Shown here: positions 25,951 through 35,027 of the stretch, one piece after another
How the letters are laid out: every line of letters starts with the position of its first letter
Numbering within the stretch: position 1 is the first letter of the stretch
Source of the DNA: CALHKP01 sp963558075
GTDB taxonomy: Bacteria; Bacillota; Clostridia; Peptostreptococcales; Anaerovoracaceae
Reading direction: 5' to 3'
DNA: 64,000 bases
NCBI GenBank assembly: GCA_963558075.1
Contig: CAUWFN010000011.1
Location: 1 to 64,000 of the forward strand
Made by a program: the position numbers and the translations under genes
Notes under the pieces: generated by a model
Database searches by the model: none
What the model was told of the DNA's origin: nothing
The model's input: only the letters and a program-made list of their open reading frames with translations

Positions 25951-26571
25951 CTATTTGGAGTACAGTTCGACGATTAAGTGCTCTGCAACTGGAGTATCGA
26001 TATCTGCTCTTGTTGGCATTGCAACTACTTTACCTTCAAGTTTATCTACATCAACTGTTAACCATGATGGAACAGTAATTGTCATATCTTTGATTTCCTT
26101 GAATTTTGGTGAGCTTGCGCTCTTTTCCTTTACTTTGATAACATCCCCTGCTTTAACTTCTAGTCCAGGTGACATTACTTTGTTGCCATTTAGAGTGAAA
26201 TGTCCATGTACAACAAGCTGTCTTGCTTCTTTTCTTGATGAAGCAAATCCTAGTCTGAATACAACGTTATCTAGTCTTGATTCAAGTAAGATTAGTAAGT
26301 TGTCACCAGTCTTACCTGCTTTTCTATCAGCTTTGTCAAATAGATTTCTGAACTGCTTTTCCTGCATTCCGTAGAATCTCTTTGCCTTCTGTTTTTCTCT
26401 TAACTGTAAACCGTATTCTGAAGACTTTTTACGAGCCTGTCCGTGCTGTCCAGGAGCGTAATTTCTTTTTTCTAGAGCACATTTGCTGCTGTAGCATCTG
26501 TCTCCCTTTAAGAAAAGTTTCTGACCTTCTCTTCTGCATAGTCTGCAGTTAGCATCTGTATATCTTGCCAT
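25951..26571 (-). CDS. rpsD: 30S ribosomal protein S4
   Basis: Primary 16S rRNA binder that nucleates 30S assembly and helps decode accurately. 206 residues with an S4 RNA-binding domain (LESRLDNVVFRLGFA...LVVHGHF, about 97-125). The N-terminus keeps the zinc form: C9, C12, a Cys near 26 and one near 31. In some Firmicutes S4 represses its own gene; no clear leader was seen in the 22-bp gap to rpsK. Confidence 0.98.
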   Translation of the reverse strand: MARYTDANCRLCRREGQKLFLKGDRCYSSKCALEKRNYAPGQHGQARKKSSEYGLQLREKQKAKRFYGMQEKQFRNLFDKADRKAGKTGDNLLILLESRLDNVVFRLGFASSRKEARQLVVHGHFTLNGNKVMSPGLEVKAGDVIKVKEKSASSPKFKEIKDMTITVPSWLTVDVDKLEGKVVAMPTRADIDTPVAEHLIVELYSK

Positions 26572-26593
26572 ATTCTATTACTCCTCCCTTCAA

Positions 26594-26992
26594 TTAGACT
26601 CTTCTTCTCTTTGGTGGTCTGCATCCGTTATGTGGAATTGGTGTGATGTCTTTGATCATAGTGATTTCAAGACCAGCAGCCTGAAGTGCTCTGATAGCAG
26701 CTTCTCTACCTGCACCAGGTCCCTTTACATAAACTTCTACAGTCTTTAGACCATGTTCCATTGCAGCCTTTGTTGCTTCTTCAGCAGCACTCTGAGCAGC
26801 GAATGGTGTTGATTTTCTTGATCCTTTGAATCCAAGTGAACCTGCACTTGACCATGAAAGTGCATTTCCGTCCATATCTGTAAGAGTAACTAAAGTATTG
26901 TTAAAGGTGGATTGGATATGTGCCTGGCCTTTTTCAATGTTCTTGCGTTCTCTTTTCTTTTTTCTTACAGCTTTTTTAACAGCTTTAGCCAT
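26594..26992 (-). CDS. rpsK: 30S ribosomal protein S11
   Basis: Platform protein near the mRNA exit and E site. 132 residues with a basic N-terminus, GQAHIQSTFNNTLVTLTD and the conserved C-terminus DITPIPHNGCRPPKRRRV. Overlap-free, 17 bp from rpsM. Confidence 0.98.
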   Translation of the reverse strand: MAKAVKKAVRKKKRERKNIEKGQAHIQSTFNNTLVTLTDMDGNALSWSSAGSLGFKGSRKSTPFAAQSAAEEATKAAMEHGLKTVEVYVKGPGAGREAAIRALQAAGLEITMIKDITPIPHNGCRPPKRRRV

Positions 26993-27009
26993 TGTTTCCT
27001 ACCTCCTTC

Positions 27010-27378
27010 TTATTTCTTCTTTCTTCCTACAGTCTTTTTAGGACCTTTACGAGTTCTAGCGTTTGTCTTAGTTTTCTGACCTCTTACTGGAAGTCCTCTT
27101 CTATGTCTGATACCTCTGTAGCTTCCGATTTCCATTAATCTCTTAATGTTCATTGAAACTTCTCTTCTCAGATCACCTTCTACAAGGTATTCTTCATCGA
27201 TGATTTTTCTGATTCTACCAGCTTCATCTTCTGTTAGGTCTTTGATTCTTGTGTTTGGATCAATTCCTGCTTTTTCAAGAATGATTAATGCAGTTGGTCT
27301 ACCGATACCATAGATGTAAGTTAAACCGATTTCTGCTCTTTTTTCTCTTGGTAAGTCTACACCGGCTATACGAGCCAT
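27010..27378 (-). CDS. rpsM: 30S ribosomal protein S13
   Basis: Head protein contacting P-site tRNA and the 50S bridge. The family start MARIAGVDLP is at 27378 with GGAGG upstream; an in-frame extension to 27408 covers the ribosome binding site. 122 residues ending in the Lys-rich GPKKTVGRKKK tail. Confidence 0.97.
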   Translation of the reverse strand: MARIAGVDLPREKRAEIGLTYIYGIGRPTALIILEKAGIDPNTRIKDLTEDEAGRIRKIIDEEYLVEGDLRREVSMNIKRLMEIGSYRGIRHRRGLPVRGQKTKTNARTRKGPKKTVGRKKK

Positions 27379-27508
27379 ACGTTTCCTCCTTCTCCTATCT
27401 TCCGTCACCTTAACCGGGGGTGATATAGACAGGCGCTCTCCTATAAATAAATCGTGACGACTGAAGGCCCGGCACCATCAGTCCAAAATTTTAAATCGTT
27501 TCTAAAAA
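27379..27508 (-). other. Gap between rpmJ and rpsM with hairpins
   Basis: An unusually long gap for this operon. Leftward it contains GACTGA...TCAGTC and CACC...GGTG pairings before the rpsM ribosome binding site. It might be a leader-type control element; no known class is recognised. Confidence 0.4.
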
Positions 27509-27622
27509 TCAGCCCTGTTTCTGTTTGTGCTTAGGATTTTCACAGATAACCATTACTCGTCCGTTTCTTTTGATAACTTTGCACTTTTCACAGATTGGCT
27601 TTACGGAAGCTCTAACTTTCAT
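27509..27622 (-). CDS. rpmJ: 50S ribosomal protein L36
   Basis: Very small zinc-binding 50S protein: 37 residues, MKVRASVKPICEKC... ending HKQKQG. The zinc ligands C11, C14, C27 and H33 are kept (the C+ form). Translated directly from the sequence between infA and rpsM, its usual place. Confidence 0.96.
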   Translation of the reverse strand: MKVRASVKPICEKCKVIKRNGRVMVICENPKHKQKQG

Positions 27623-27715
27623 TTTTATCCTCCATTCATCTTGCTCCTCTCAGATAACCGAGATGGAACTTTCGCAAAGGGTTTTCACCTTTTGCAGCAT
27701 CTGTAAAAACTTATT

Positions 27716-27934
27716 TTATTTGTCTCTCCAAGTGATTCTGCCTCTTGTTAGATCGTAAGGTGAAAGTTCAACTTTTACCTTATCACCAGGAAGAATTCTA
27801 ATATAGTTCATTCTAATTTTTCCTGAAATGTGTGCAAGCACTTCAAAACCATTTTCAAGTTTTACCTTGAACATTGCGTTCGGCTGAGCGTCCACAACTG
27901 TTCCCAATGCTTCAATGACGTCTTTTTTCGCCAT
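27716..27934 (-). CDS. infA: Translation initiation factor IF-1
   Basis: OB-fold factor that occupies the A site during initiation. 72 residues with the family segments MAKKDVIEALGTVVDA, NGFEVLAHISGKIRMNYIRILPGD and LTRGRITWRDK. 16 bp after map. A 93-bp gap with a GCAAAAGG/CCTTTGC hairpin separates it from rpmJ. Confidence 0.98.
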   Translation of the reverse strand: MAKKDVIEALGTVVDAQPNAMFKVKLENGFEVLAHISGKIRMNYIRILPGDKVKVELSPYDLTRGRITWRDK

Positions 27935-27950
27935 AAATTACACCTCTCTC

Positions 27951-28700
27951 TTATACCAAGGTAAGCAGCTCAGGCTCACCGTCGTTAATTACAACTGTAT
28001 TCTCATAATGCGCTGACAGCTTTCCGTCTCTGGTTACAACCGTCCAGTCGTTTGACAATGTTCTAACATCAAAGGTACCCTCCGCAATCATAGGTTCGAT
28101 TGCAAATACCATTCCGCTGACAAGTCTTGGACCTTTTCCCGGTTTTCCATAGTTTGGAATCTGCGGATCTTCATGAAGGTCTCTACCTACACCGTGACCA
28201 ACAAATTCACGAATAACGGCAAAGCCCTCGCCTTCAGCTTTCTGCTGAATAGCATGAGAAATATCTGATAGCCTGTATCCCACTTTAGCAAATTTTATGC
28301 CTTCAAAGAAACTTTCTCTTGTTACGCGAATAAGCTTCTTTGCATCTTCGCTTATTTCACCTACAGGGTAAGTTCTTGCTGCGTCTGTGACGTAACCTTT
28401 ATATGTTGAGCCAACATCAACGCTTACAATGTCACCCTCTTTTAGGATTCTATCTTTATTTGGAATACCGTGAACTATTTCTTCATTTACGGAAACACAT
28501 GCGCTTCCCGGAAAACCGCCGTAACCATTGAAGGTCGGATACATATTATGTCCTCTGATAATATCATCAACGAACTTGTTAATATCCATCGTTGATAATC
28601 CAGGTCTGATAAAGTCATTTAGAGCATAGAGCACTTCTGAAGTAACTTTACCAGATTCACGCATAAGTTTGATTTCGTCTTCAGATTTTATAATAATCAT
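27951..28700 (-). CDS. map: Methionine aminopeptidase type I
   Basis: Removes N-terminal Met from nascent proteins. Metal ligands of the M24 fold are visible: two Asp (VSVDVGSTYKGYVTDAARTY), His (EFVGHGVGRDLHEDP) and two Glu (FAIEPM, HYENTVV). The start at 28700 (MIIIKSEDEI) is chosen because AGGTGA lies just before it; a GTG at 28709 would overlap adk by 8 bp. About 249 residues. Confidence 0.96.
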   Translation of the reverse strand: MIIIKSEDEIKLMRESGKVTSEVLYALNDFIRPGLSTMDINKFVDDIIRGHNMYPTFNGYGGFPGSACVSVNEEIVHGIPNKDRILKEGDIVSVDVGSTYKGYVTDAARTYPVGEISEDAKKLIRVTRESFFEGIKFAKVGYRLSDISHAIQQKAEGEGFAVIREFVGHGVGRDLHEDPQIPNYGKPGKGPRLVSGMVFAIEPMIAEGTFDVRTLSNDWTVVTRDGKLSAHYENTVVINDGEPELLTLV

Positions 28701-28701
28701 A

Positions 28702-29349
28702 TTACTCACCTAAAGCTTTTACGATTTCCGCAAATACATTTTCAAGTCCCAGTGCACCATCGATAGTAGCTATGTTTCCTGCCTTAGTATAGTAGTCTAC
28801 AAGTGGCATTGTCTGTTCATTGTAAACTTCTATTCTGTTTTCAACAGTTTCAATTGTATCGTCTGCTCTCTGGAACAATTCTTCACCGCAGATGTCACAA
28901 ATGCCTTCTTTTTTAGGAGGAATGTTTACAACGTGGTAGCTTGCGCCGCACTTCTTGCAAACTCTTCTGCCAGTTAATCTTGTGATTAACTCCTCTTTTT
29001 CAACTTCGATGTCGATGACCTTATCAAGCTTCATGTCATGTTCTGCTAAAAATTCGTCAAGCTTCTCTGCCTGATAAACTGTTCTTGGAAATCCGTCCAG
29101 AAGGAAGCCGTTTTTGCAATCGTCTTCCAGTAATCTTGTAGTTGCGATTTCGATTACAAGATCATCCGGAACAAGTTCTCCCTTGTTCATATATTCCTGT
29201 GCTTTTTTACCAAGTTCTGTTCCTCTTTTGATGTTATCTCTGAAGATGTCACCTGTTGAAATATGAGGGATATTGTATCTCTCAACTATTCTAACAGCCT
29301 GTGTTCCCTTACCAGCACCTGGAGGGCCTAATAAAACTGTTCTAAGCAT
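28702..29349 (-). CDS. adk: Adenylate kinase
   Basis: Interconverts ATP+AMP and 2 ADP. 215 residues with P-loop GPPGAGKGTQA (about 8-18), the AMP-site ISTGDIFR, GFPRT, and a LID domain carrying a four-Cys zinc site (CKKCGASYHV...CDICG), as in Gram-positive enzymes. Between secY and map, as usual. Confidence 0.98.
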   Translation of the reverse strand: MLRTVLLGPPGAGKGTQAVRIVERYNIPHISTGDIFRDNIKRGTELGKKAQEYMNKGELVPDDLVIEIATTRLLEDDCKNGFLLDGFPRTVYQAEKLDEFLAEHDMKLDKVIDIEVEKEELITRLTGRRVCKKCGASYHVVNIPPKKEGICDICGEELFQRADDTIETVENRIEVYNEQTMPLVDYYTKAGNIATIDGALGLENVFAEIVKALGE

Positions 29350-29365
29350 TTGTATTCATCTCCTC

Positions 29366-30646
29366 TTATTTTAGGAATCCCTGATAGTTTCTCATTACCA
29401 TCTGGTTTTCCAGTTGTTTCATAGTATCGATTGCTACACCTACAGCAATCAGAAGTGATGTACCTCCGAAGCTGATGTTAAGACCAGTGAACTGGCCAAT
29501 CAGTGTAGGCAGTGTTGCTATAACCGCTAGGAATATAGCACCAACTATTGATAGTCTGCTCATTACCTTTGTTAGGTATTCAACAGTTGCTCTTCCCGGT
29601 CTGATACCAGGGATAAATCCGCCGTTCGCTTTCATGTTCTGTGCTACTTCAACAGGATTGAATGTTACTGTTGTGTAGAAGTAGTTGAAGAATATGATCA
29701 GCAGAACGTTACATACTGCGTAAACCCATACACCAGGGTTTCCTGCTGGTGATAACCACTTTGTTACAAACTCTGTAAACCCTGAGTTAGGGAAGAAGTA
29801 AGTAATTGTTAGTGGGAACTGAAGCAGTGATAAAGCAAAGATTACAGGAATAACACCTGCCTGGTTTACTTTTAGTGGAATGTGAGTTGACTGTCCGCCA
29901 TACATCTTTCTTCCAACTACACGCTTTGCGTACTGAACAGGAATCTTTCTTGTTCCCTGCTGTACTTCGATAATTCCCAGAATGATTACCACTGCAAACA
30001 CAGCAAACAGGATAAGTGTTACGATTGAAAGAGCACCTTCGCTGTACTGTGTCCACAGACTGCGGATTCCGCTTGGAATTCTTGCAATGATACCAGCAAA
30101 GATAATCAGTGAGATACCATTTCCGATTCCGTTTTCGTTTATCTGTTCACCCAGCCACATCAGGAATGCTGTACCTGCAGTAAGTACCAGGATGATTACT
30201 GCAAATGAGAACCATGTCTGGTTGATAACTGCCTGTCTGAATAGACCGATTGTCAGACCAAGAGCCTGAACAAGTGCTAGTACAACAGTCAGATAACGTG
30301 TGATCTGAGCCATTTTCTTTCTGCCTGTTTCTCCTTCTTTCGCAAGTCTTTCGAAGTAAGGGAAAGCAATTGTCAGCAGCTGAATTATGATTGATGCTGT
30401 GATGTATGGTGTAATACTCAGAGCAAAAATCGTGAAGTTACTAAATGATCCGCCTGAGAAGAGGTCAAATAAATCTAAAAGACCCTTCTCACCTGTGAAG
30501 ATCTGTGCTAAAGCGGCTCTATTGATTCCTGGAACCGGAATACATGATCCGATTCTGAATACTACGAGCATCATGATAGTAAAAATAATTTTACTTCTCA
30601 TTTCAGGCACTTTGAATGCCTTAGAAACACTTTTTAGCATCTCCAT
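29366..30646 (-). CDS. secY: Protein translocase subunit SecY
   Basis: Channel of the Sec translocon, inner membrane, ten helices. 426 residues with the family motifs GSCIPVPGIN (about 34-43), SGGSFSNFTIFALSITPYI (plug and helix 2 area) and the cytosolic loops with QQGTRKIPVQYAKR. In the spc segment between rplO and adk. Confidence 0.98.
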   Translation of the reverse strand: MEMLKSVSKAFKVPEMRSKIIFTIMMLVVFRIGSCIPVPGINRAALAQIFTGEKGLLDLFDLFSGGSFSNFTIFALSITPYITASIIIQLLTIAFPYFERLAKEGETGRKKMAQITRYLTVVLALVQALGLTIGLFRQAVINQTWFSFAVIILVLTAGTAFLMWLGEQINENGIGNGISLIIFAGIIARIPSGIRSLWTQYSEGALSIVTLILFAVFAVVIILGIIEVQQGTRKIPVQYAKRVVGRKMYGGQSTHIPLKVNQAGVIPVIFALSLLQFPLTITYFFPNSGFTEFVTKWLSPAGNPGVWVYAVCNVLLIIFFNYFYTTVTFNPVEVAQNMKANGGFIPGIRPGRATVEYLTKVMSRLSIVGAIFLAVIATLPTLIGQFTGLNISFGGTSLLIAVGVAIDTMKQLENQMVMRNYQGFLK

Positions 30647-30647
30647 A

Positions 30648-31088
30648 TTAGATCACCTCTGCCTTTCCTCCAGCAGCTTCTATTTTTTCAACAGCAGATT
30701 TAGTGAACTTGCTAGCCTTAACTGTTAAAGCCTTTTCAAGTTCGCCGTTGCCTAGAACCTTAACGCCGTCGATAACCTGTTTTACAAGTCCTTCAGCCAT
30801 TAGAAGTTCAGGTGTGATTTCTGTACCTGCTTCAAATCTGTTAAGATCTGAAACGTTGATGATTGTGTATTCTGTAGCCCATTTATTATGGAAGCCTCTC
30901 TTTGGAAGACGTCTGTAAAGTGGCATCTGACCACCTTCGAATCCAAGTCTTACACCGCCACCGCTTCTTGATTTCTGACCGTTCATACCTCTGCCGGCAG
31001 TTTTACCCTGTCCAGTAGCAGTACCACGACCTTTTCTCTTTGGGTTGCGAGTTGAACCTTCCGGAGCTCTTAATTCATGCAGTTTCAT
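30648..31088 (-). CDS. rplO: 50S ribosomal protein L15
   Basis: Late-assembly 50S protein. The family start MKLHELRAPEGSTRNPKRKGRG is at 31088; an upstream in-frame GTG at 31100 overlaps the ribosome binding site GGGAGG. About 146 residues with a Gly/Arg-rich extended N-terminus. Directly before secY. Confidence 0.97.
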   Translation of the reverse strand: MKLHELRAPEGSTRNPKRKGRGTATGQGKTAGRGMNGQKSRSGGGVRLGFEGGQMPLYRRLPKRGFHNKWATEYTIINVSDLNRFEAGTEITPELLMAEGLVKQVIDGVKVLGNGELEKALTVKASKFTKSAVEKIEAAGGKAEVI

Positions 31089-31105
31089 TGTTCTGTGCAC
31101 CTCCC

Positions 31106-31288
31106 TTATAGTTCTTCTACAGTTACAAGATGCGCTACTTTTTCAACAGCACCACGAGTCTGTGGAGTGTCTGCTAATTCAACTGAACGATGCATCTTCT
31201 TAAGTCCTAACGCTTCTACAACTTTTCTCTGTTTAGGAGAAGCGCCAATTGTACTTTTAGTTAAAGTAATTTTTAACATTTTAGCCAT
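31106..31288 (-). CDS. rpmD: 50S ribosomal protein L30
   Basis: Small 50S protein: 60 residues, LKITLTKSTIGASPKQRKVVEALGLKKM at the N-terminus. Between rpsE and rplO. Confidence 0.97.
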   Translation of the reverse strand: MAKMLKITLTKSTIGASPKQRKVVEALGLKKMHRSVELADTPQTRGAVEKVAHLVTVEEL

Positions 31289-31301
31289 GTTGCGATTCCT
31301 C

Positions 31302-31805
31302 CTATCCTAAGATTTCTTCAGGTGACTTTCCTCTTAGTTTAGCAACTTTTTCTACAGTCATCATACCTTTTAGACCTTCGATTGTTGCATAAGCCATGTT
31401 ACCTGTGTTGTTTGAACCAAGTGATTTAGCTCTAACGTCTTTGATACCAGCAGCTTCAAGAACAGTTCTTACTGATGAACCTGCGATAACTCCAGTACCC
31501 TGTGCAGCAGGCATTAGTAAAACTTTTCCTGCTCCGAAAATACCAACGTTTCTGTGTGGTATTGTTGTTCCTACTGTAGGAACATATATTAACTTCTTCT
31601 TTGCATCTTCAACAGCTTTTCTTACGGCTTCAGGAATTTCCTGAGCTTTACCAAGACCAACGCCTACGTATCCGTTGCCGTCTCCAACAACTACAGTAAC
31701 GCTGAATCTCATGTTTCTTCCGCCTTTAACAGTCTTTGCAACACGTCTGATGTTAACAATAGTTTCTGTTAGTTCAAGCTTGGATGCATCAATGATATTA
31801 CGCAT
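31302..31805 (-). CDS. rpsE: 30S ribosomal protein S5
   Basis: Decoding-region protein affecting fidelity and mRNA unwinding. 167 residues with a double-stranded-RNA-binding-like N-terminal fold (INRR-type VNIRRVAKTVKGGRNMRFS) and the C-terminal GSNNTGNMAYATIEGL. 16 bp after rplR. Confidence 0.98.
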   Translation of the reverse strand: MRNIIDASKLELTETIVNIRRVAKTVKGGRNMRFSVTVVVGDGNGYVGVGLGKAQEIPEAVRKAVEDAKKKLIYVPTVGTTIPHRNVGIFGAGKVLLMPAAQGTGVIAGSSVRTVLEAAGIKDVRAKSLGSNNTGNMAYATIEGLKGMMTVEKVAKLRGKSPEEILG

Positions 31806-31821
31806 TCCTTTTGTCCTCCTG

Positions 31822-32187
31822 TTAGAATTTTAATCCGCCTTCACGAGCGCCGTCAGCTAATTCCTTTACTCTTCCGTGGTATAAGAATCCGCCTCTGTCA
31901 AAAGTAACAACTTCGATTCCTTTTTCTAGTGCTCTCTTAGCAACAGCTTCTCCAACTTTCTTTGCAGCTTCTTTGTTTCCGCCGTTAGCAATTTCTGCCT
32001 TTAGCTCTTTGTCGAGTGATGATGCTGATACCAGTGTAACCTTTGTTACATCATCGATAATCTGGCATGAAATGTTTTTGTTGGATCTGAAAACGCAAAG
32101 TCTTGGTTTTTCAGGAGTTCCGGATAAATTTTTTCTTACTCTTGCATGTCTTTTAACACGCTTATCGTTTCTGCTTTCTTTTGCCAT
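31822..32187 (-). CDS. rplR: 50S ribosomal protein L18
   Basis: Binds 5S rRNA in the central protuberance with L5. The ATG at 32187 (MAKESRNDKRVKRHARVRK) has AAAGGAG about 10 bases upstream; a GTG two codons earlier is possible. About 121 residues ending GREGGLKF-like GAREGGLKF. Confidence 0.97.
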   Translation of the reverse strand: MAKESRNDKRVKRHARVRKNLSGTPEKPRLCVFRSNKNISCQIIDDVTKVTLVSASSLDKELKAEIANGGNKEAAKKVGEAVAKRALEKGIEVVTFDRGGFLYHGRVKELADGAREGGLKF

Positions 32188-32204
32188 TTTCACTTCACTC
32201 CTTT

Positions 32205-32747
32205 CTATTTAGCGCCTGTCTTGCCTTCTTTTCTGCGAATAACTTCATTTTCATACTTGATTCCCTTGCCCTTATATGGTTCAGGTTCTCTCCATGATCT
32301 GATGTTTGCAGCATAATTTCCAACAAGTGCCTTATCAATACCTTTTACTACTACTGTAGTAGCATCAGGAGCTTCAGTTGTAATTCCTTCAGGGTCAACC
32401 ATTTCTACCGGGTGAGAGAATCCAAGGTTCATAACTAGTGTATTTCCCTTCTTTTCTGCTCTGTAACCTACACCGATAAGCTGCATTCTCTTTTCGTATC
32501 CATCTGTAACACCTACAACCATGTTGTTTACAAGTGTTCTAGCTAGACCATGCTGTGCTCTGTGGTTTCTATCTTCTGAAGATCTTGTGAAAATAACTTC
32601 ATTATCTTTAATTTCGATGTTGATTAATTTGCTAACCTGTTCCTGCAGCTGACCCTTAGGTCCTTTTACTGTTACTAGATTGTTATCATCTACAGTAATT
32701 TCTACACCGGCAGGAAGTACAACAGGCTTTCTACCTATTCTTGACAT
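32205..32747 (-). CDS. rplF: 50S ribosomal protein L6
   Basis: Two-domain 50S protein near the factor-binding stalk base. 180 residues: MSRIGRKPVVLPAGVEI at the start, NYAANIRSWREPEPYKGKGIKY near the C-terminus, as in the family. Confidence 0.98.
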   Translation of the reverse strand: MSRIGRKPVVLPAGVEITVDDNNLVTVKGPKGQLQEQVSKLINIEIKDNEVIFTRSSEDRNHRAQHGLARTLVNNMVVGVTDGYEKRMQLIGVGYRAEKKGNTLVMNLGFSHPVEMVDPEGITTEAPDATTVVVKGIDKALVGNYAANIRSWREPEPYKGKGIKYENEVIRRKEGKTGAK

Positions 32748-32759
32748 ATCTATTTCCTC

Positions 32760-33158
32760 CTACCAAACATAACAGATTACTTCGCCGCCAACGCCTAATT
32801 TTCTAGCTTCTTTATCGCTGATAACTCCCTTTGATGTTGAGATGATAGCGATACCTAGGCCACCAAGAACTCTTGGAACTTCGTTAGCCTTAGCATAAAC
32901 TTTTAAACCTGGCTTTGAAATCTTCTTGATTCCATTGATAACTCTTTCTTTGTTTGCACCATATTTCATCTGAACTTTGATGATGCCCTGCTTGTTGTCG
33001 TCTACAACGTCGTAACCGCCAATGTAGCCTTCTTCAAGCAAAATCTCTGCAATTGACTTTTTCATCTTTGATGCAGGGATCTCTACTAATTCATGACCTA
33101 CAGTATTGGCATTTCTGATTCTTGTTAGCATATCTGCTATTGGATCTGTCATTGTCAT
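32760..33158 (-). CDS. rpsH: 30S ribosomal protein S8
   Basis: Binds helix 21 of 16S rRNA. In E. coli S8 represses the spc operon; not tested here. 132 residues with TDPIADMLTRIRNAN and the C-terminal STSKGVISDKEARKLGVGGE. AAGGAG lies 10 bases before the ATG. Confidence 0.98.
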   Translation of the reverse strand: MTMTDPIADMLTRIRNANTVGHELVEIPASKMKKSIAEILLEEGYIGGYDVVDDNKQGIIKVQMKYGANKERVINGIKKISKPGLKVYAKANEVPRVLGGLGIAIISTSKGVISDKEARKLGVGGEVICYVW

Positions 33159-33281
33159 TACAGTATTTCTCCTTCCTCTTGCATGGTTCGAAGCTCTATC
33201 TCAAACCTTCGTACCCGAGCTAGGCTCAGCCTCAGATTTGATGATAGCTCTCCGCCTTTGCACTGATGTAACTTATATATC
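33159..33281 (-). other. 120-bp gap between rpsN and rpsH
   Basis: Contains CGAAGGTTTGAGATAGAGCTTCG-type and GAGGCTGAGCCTAGCTC-type imperfect hairpins leftward. No gene and no clear internal promoter. Possibly an internal regulatory leader. Confidence 0.35.
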
Positions 33282-33467
33282 TTACCAGCTTGCTTTTCTT
33301 ACGCCTGGAATTTCTCCTTTGTAAGCAAGCTCTCTAAAGCAAATTCTGCATATTCCATATTTCTTTAGTACAGAATGAGGTCTTCCACAAATTCTGCATC
33401 TTGTATATGCACGTGTTGAATACTTAGGTTTTCTCTGCTGTTTAACCTTAAGCGATGTCTTAGCCAT
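33282..33467 (-). CDS. rpsN: 30S ribosomal protein S14, zinc-binding type Z
   Basis: Short S14 of 61 residues with two CxxC pairs (CRICGR and CRICFRELA), the zinc form common in Gram-positives. The C-terminus is GEIPGVRKASW. Between rplE and rpsH. Confidence 0.98.
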   Translation of the reverse strand: MAKTSLKVKQQRKPKYSTRAYTRCRICGRPHSVLKKYGICRICFRELAYKGEIPGVRKASW

Positions 33468-33476
33468 CTTAACCTC

Positions 33477-34019
33477 CTACTTTTCGAACGGCATTCCAAG
33501 AAGTTCCAGTAGAGCTGCAGCTTCTTCGTCTGTTTTAGCCGTAGTTGTAAATACAATGTTCATACCTTTGATTGTGTCAACTTCATCATAGTTGATTTCA
33601 GGGAAGATTAACTGTTCTTTGATACCCATTGAGTAGTTACCTCTTCCATCAAATGAATTCTTGCTAACACCCTTGAAGTCTCTTACTCTTGGAAGAGAGA
33701 TATTGAAGAATTTGTCAACAAATTCGTACATGTTGTCTCCTCTAAGAGTTACTTTAGCTCCAACTGGCATGCCCTGTCTTACTTTGAAGTTAGCGATTGA
33801 CTTCTTAGCTTTTGTTGTAACAGGTTTCTGTCCGCTGATCAGACCCAGTTCTTTAACTGCTGTTTCTAGAATCTTTGAGTTTTCTTTTGCTTCTCCAAGA
33901 CCCATATTTATAGTAACTTTCACAAGCTTAGGAACTTCCATTACGTTAGCGTAGTTGAATTTTTCCTGTAAAGCTGGGAAAACGTCATTTTTGTAAGTTT
34001 CTCTTAATCTAGCTGTCAA
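33477..34019 (-). CDS. rplE: 50S ribosomal protein L5
   Basis: Holds 5S rRNA with L18 and contacts P-site tRNA. 180 residues; KVTINMGLGEAKENSK and RDFKGVSKNSFDGRGNYSMGI are family segments; ends in LLGMPFEK. Confidence 0.98.
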   Translation of the reverse strand: MTARLRETYKNDVFPALQEKFNYANVMEVPKLVKVTINMGLGEAKENSKILETAVKELGLISGQKPVTTKAKKSIANFKVRQGMPVGAKVTLRGDNMYEFVDKFFNISLPRVRDFKGVSKNSFDGRGNYSMGIKEQLIFPEINYDEVDTIKGMNIVFTTTAKTDEEAAALLELLGMPFEK

Positions 34020-34036
34020 AATCGTCTCCTCCTTTC

Positions 34037-34342
34037 CTAGTCGATTACCTTACCGGTTTTTTTGTTAATTCTTACTTTTTTGCCATCTTCTACTGCGTAT
34101 CCAACCTTAACTGCTTCGTTCGCTTTTGTGTCGTAGAACATTACGTTTGAAGCATCGATAGGTCCTTCAACGTGCTTGATTTCAGCTGGAGCAGTTCTTG
34201 TCTGCTTCTGATGCTTAGTCTGTACGTTTACGCCTTCAACGATAACTCTGTTTTCTTTTGGCATAGCCTTTAGGACTTTACCAGTCTTACCTTTATCTTT
34301 TCCAGTGATTACAATTACTGTATCATCTTTCTTTATACGCAT
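34037..34342 (-). CDS. rplX: 50S ribosomal protein L24
   Basis: Early 50S assembly protein with an N-terminal KOW motif (DTVIVITGKDKGKTGKVLKA, about 6-25). 101 residues. Between rplN and rplE. Confidence 0.98.
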   Translation of the reverse strand: MRIKKDDTVIVITGKDKGKTGKVLKAMPKENRVIVEGVNVQTKHQKQTRTAPAEIKHVEGPIDASNVMFYDTKANEAVKVGYAVEDGKKVRINKKTGKVID

Positions 34343-34356
34343 CCTTGTCCACCTCC

Positions 34357-34731
34357 CTATAGTACTTCTGGTGCCAATGACACGATTTTCATAAAGCCTT
34401 TATCTCTTAGCTCTCTAGCTACAGGTCCAAAAATACGTGTACCTACTGGAGTTTTATCTTCTTTATCTTTAATGATAACCGCTGCGTTCTGGTCAAACTT
34501 AACATAGCTTCCATCTGCTCTTCTAGCACCTTTTTTAGTTCTAACCACTACAGCTTTAACAACGTCGCCCTTTTTAACAACGCCGCCTGGTGTTGCTTCT
34601 TTAACAGCACAAACGATTACGTCACCGATGTTTGCATACTGACGGCTAGTTCCGCCAAGAATTCGGATACATAAAAGTTCTTTTGCACCTGAATTGTCAG
34701 CAACTCTTAGTCTTGTTTCTGTCTGAATCAT
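34357..34731 (-). CDS. rplN: 50S ribosomal protein L14
   Basis: Subunit-interface protein that also binds the silencing factor RsfS. 124 residues, MIQTETRLRVADNSGAKELLCI at the start and ARELRDKGFMKIVSLAPEVL at the end. Confidence 0.98.
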   Translation of the reverse strand: MIQTETRLRVADNSGAKELLCIRILGGTSRQYANIGDVIVCAVKEATPGGVVKKGDVVKAVVVRTKKGARRADGSYVKFDQNAAVIIKDKEDKTPVGTRIFGPVARELRDKGFMKIVSLAPEVL

Positions 34732-34745
34732 TGCCTGGTGCCTCC

Positions 34746-35006
34746 TTATTTAACCTTTTCAACGATGTTAACAAGTCTCCATCTCTTATCTCTTGATAGA
34801 GGTCTTGTTTCCATAATTCTAACTTTATCGCCAATATTGCATTCGTTGTTTTCGTCATGAGCCTTAACCTTTTTGGTTCTCTTAACAGCTTTACCATAAA
34901 GGGAATGTCTTACGAAGTCTTCGATTGCAACTACTACAGTTTTATCCATTTTGTCGCTTACTACGATGCCGACCTTTGTCTTTCTTCTATTTCTTTCTAC
35001 TGCCAT
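34746..35006 (-). CDS. rpsQ: 30S ribosomal protein S17
   Basis: OB-fold early 30S assembly protein. 86 residues: RRKTKVGIVVSDKMDKTVVVAIEDFVRH-type core and a C-terminal ETRPLSRDKRWRLVNIVEK. Confidence 0.98.
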   Translation of the reverse strand: MAVERNRRKTKVGIVVSDKMDKTVVVAIEDFVRHSLYGKAVKRTKKVKAHDENNECNIGDKVRIMETRPLSRDKRWRLVNIVEKVK

Positions 35007-35027
35007 AGTAATACATCCTCCTTCCTA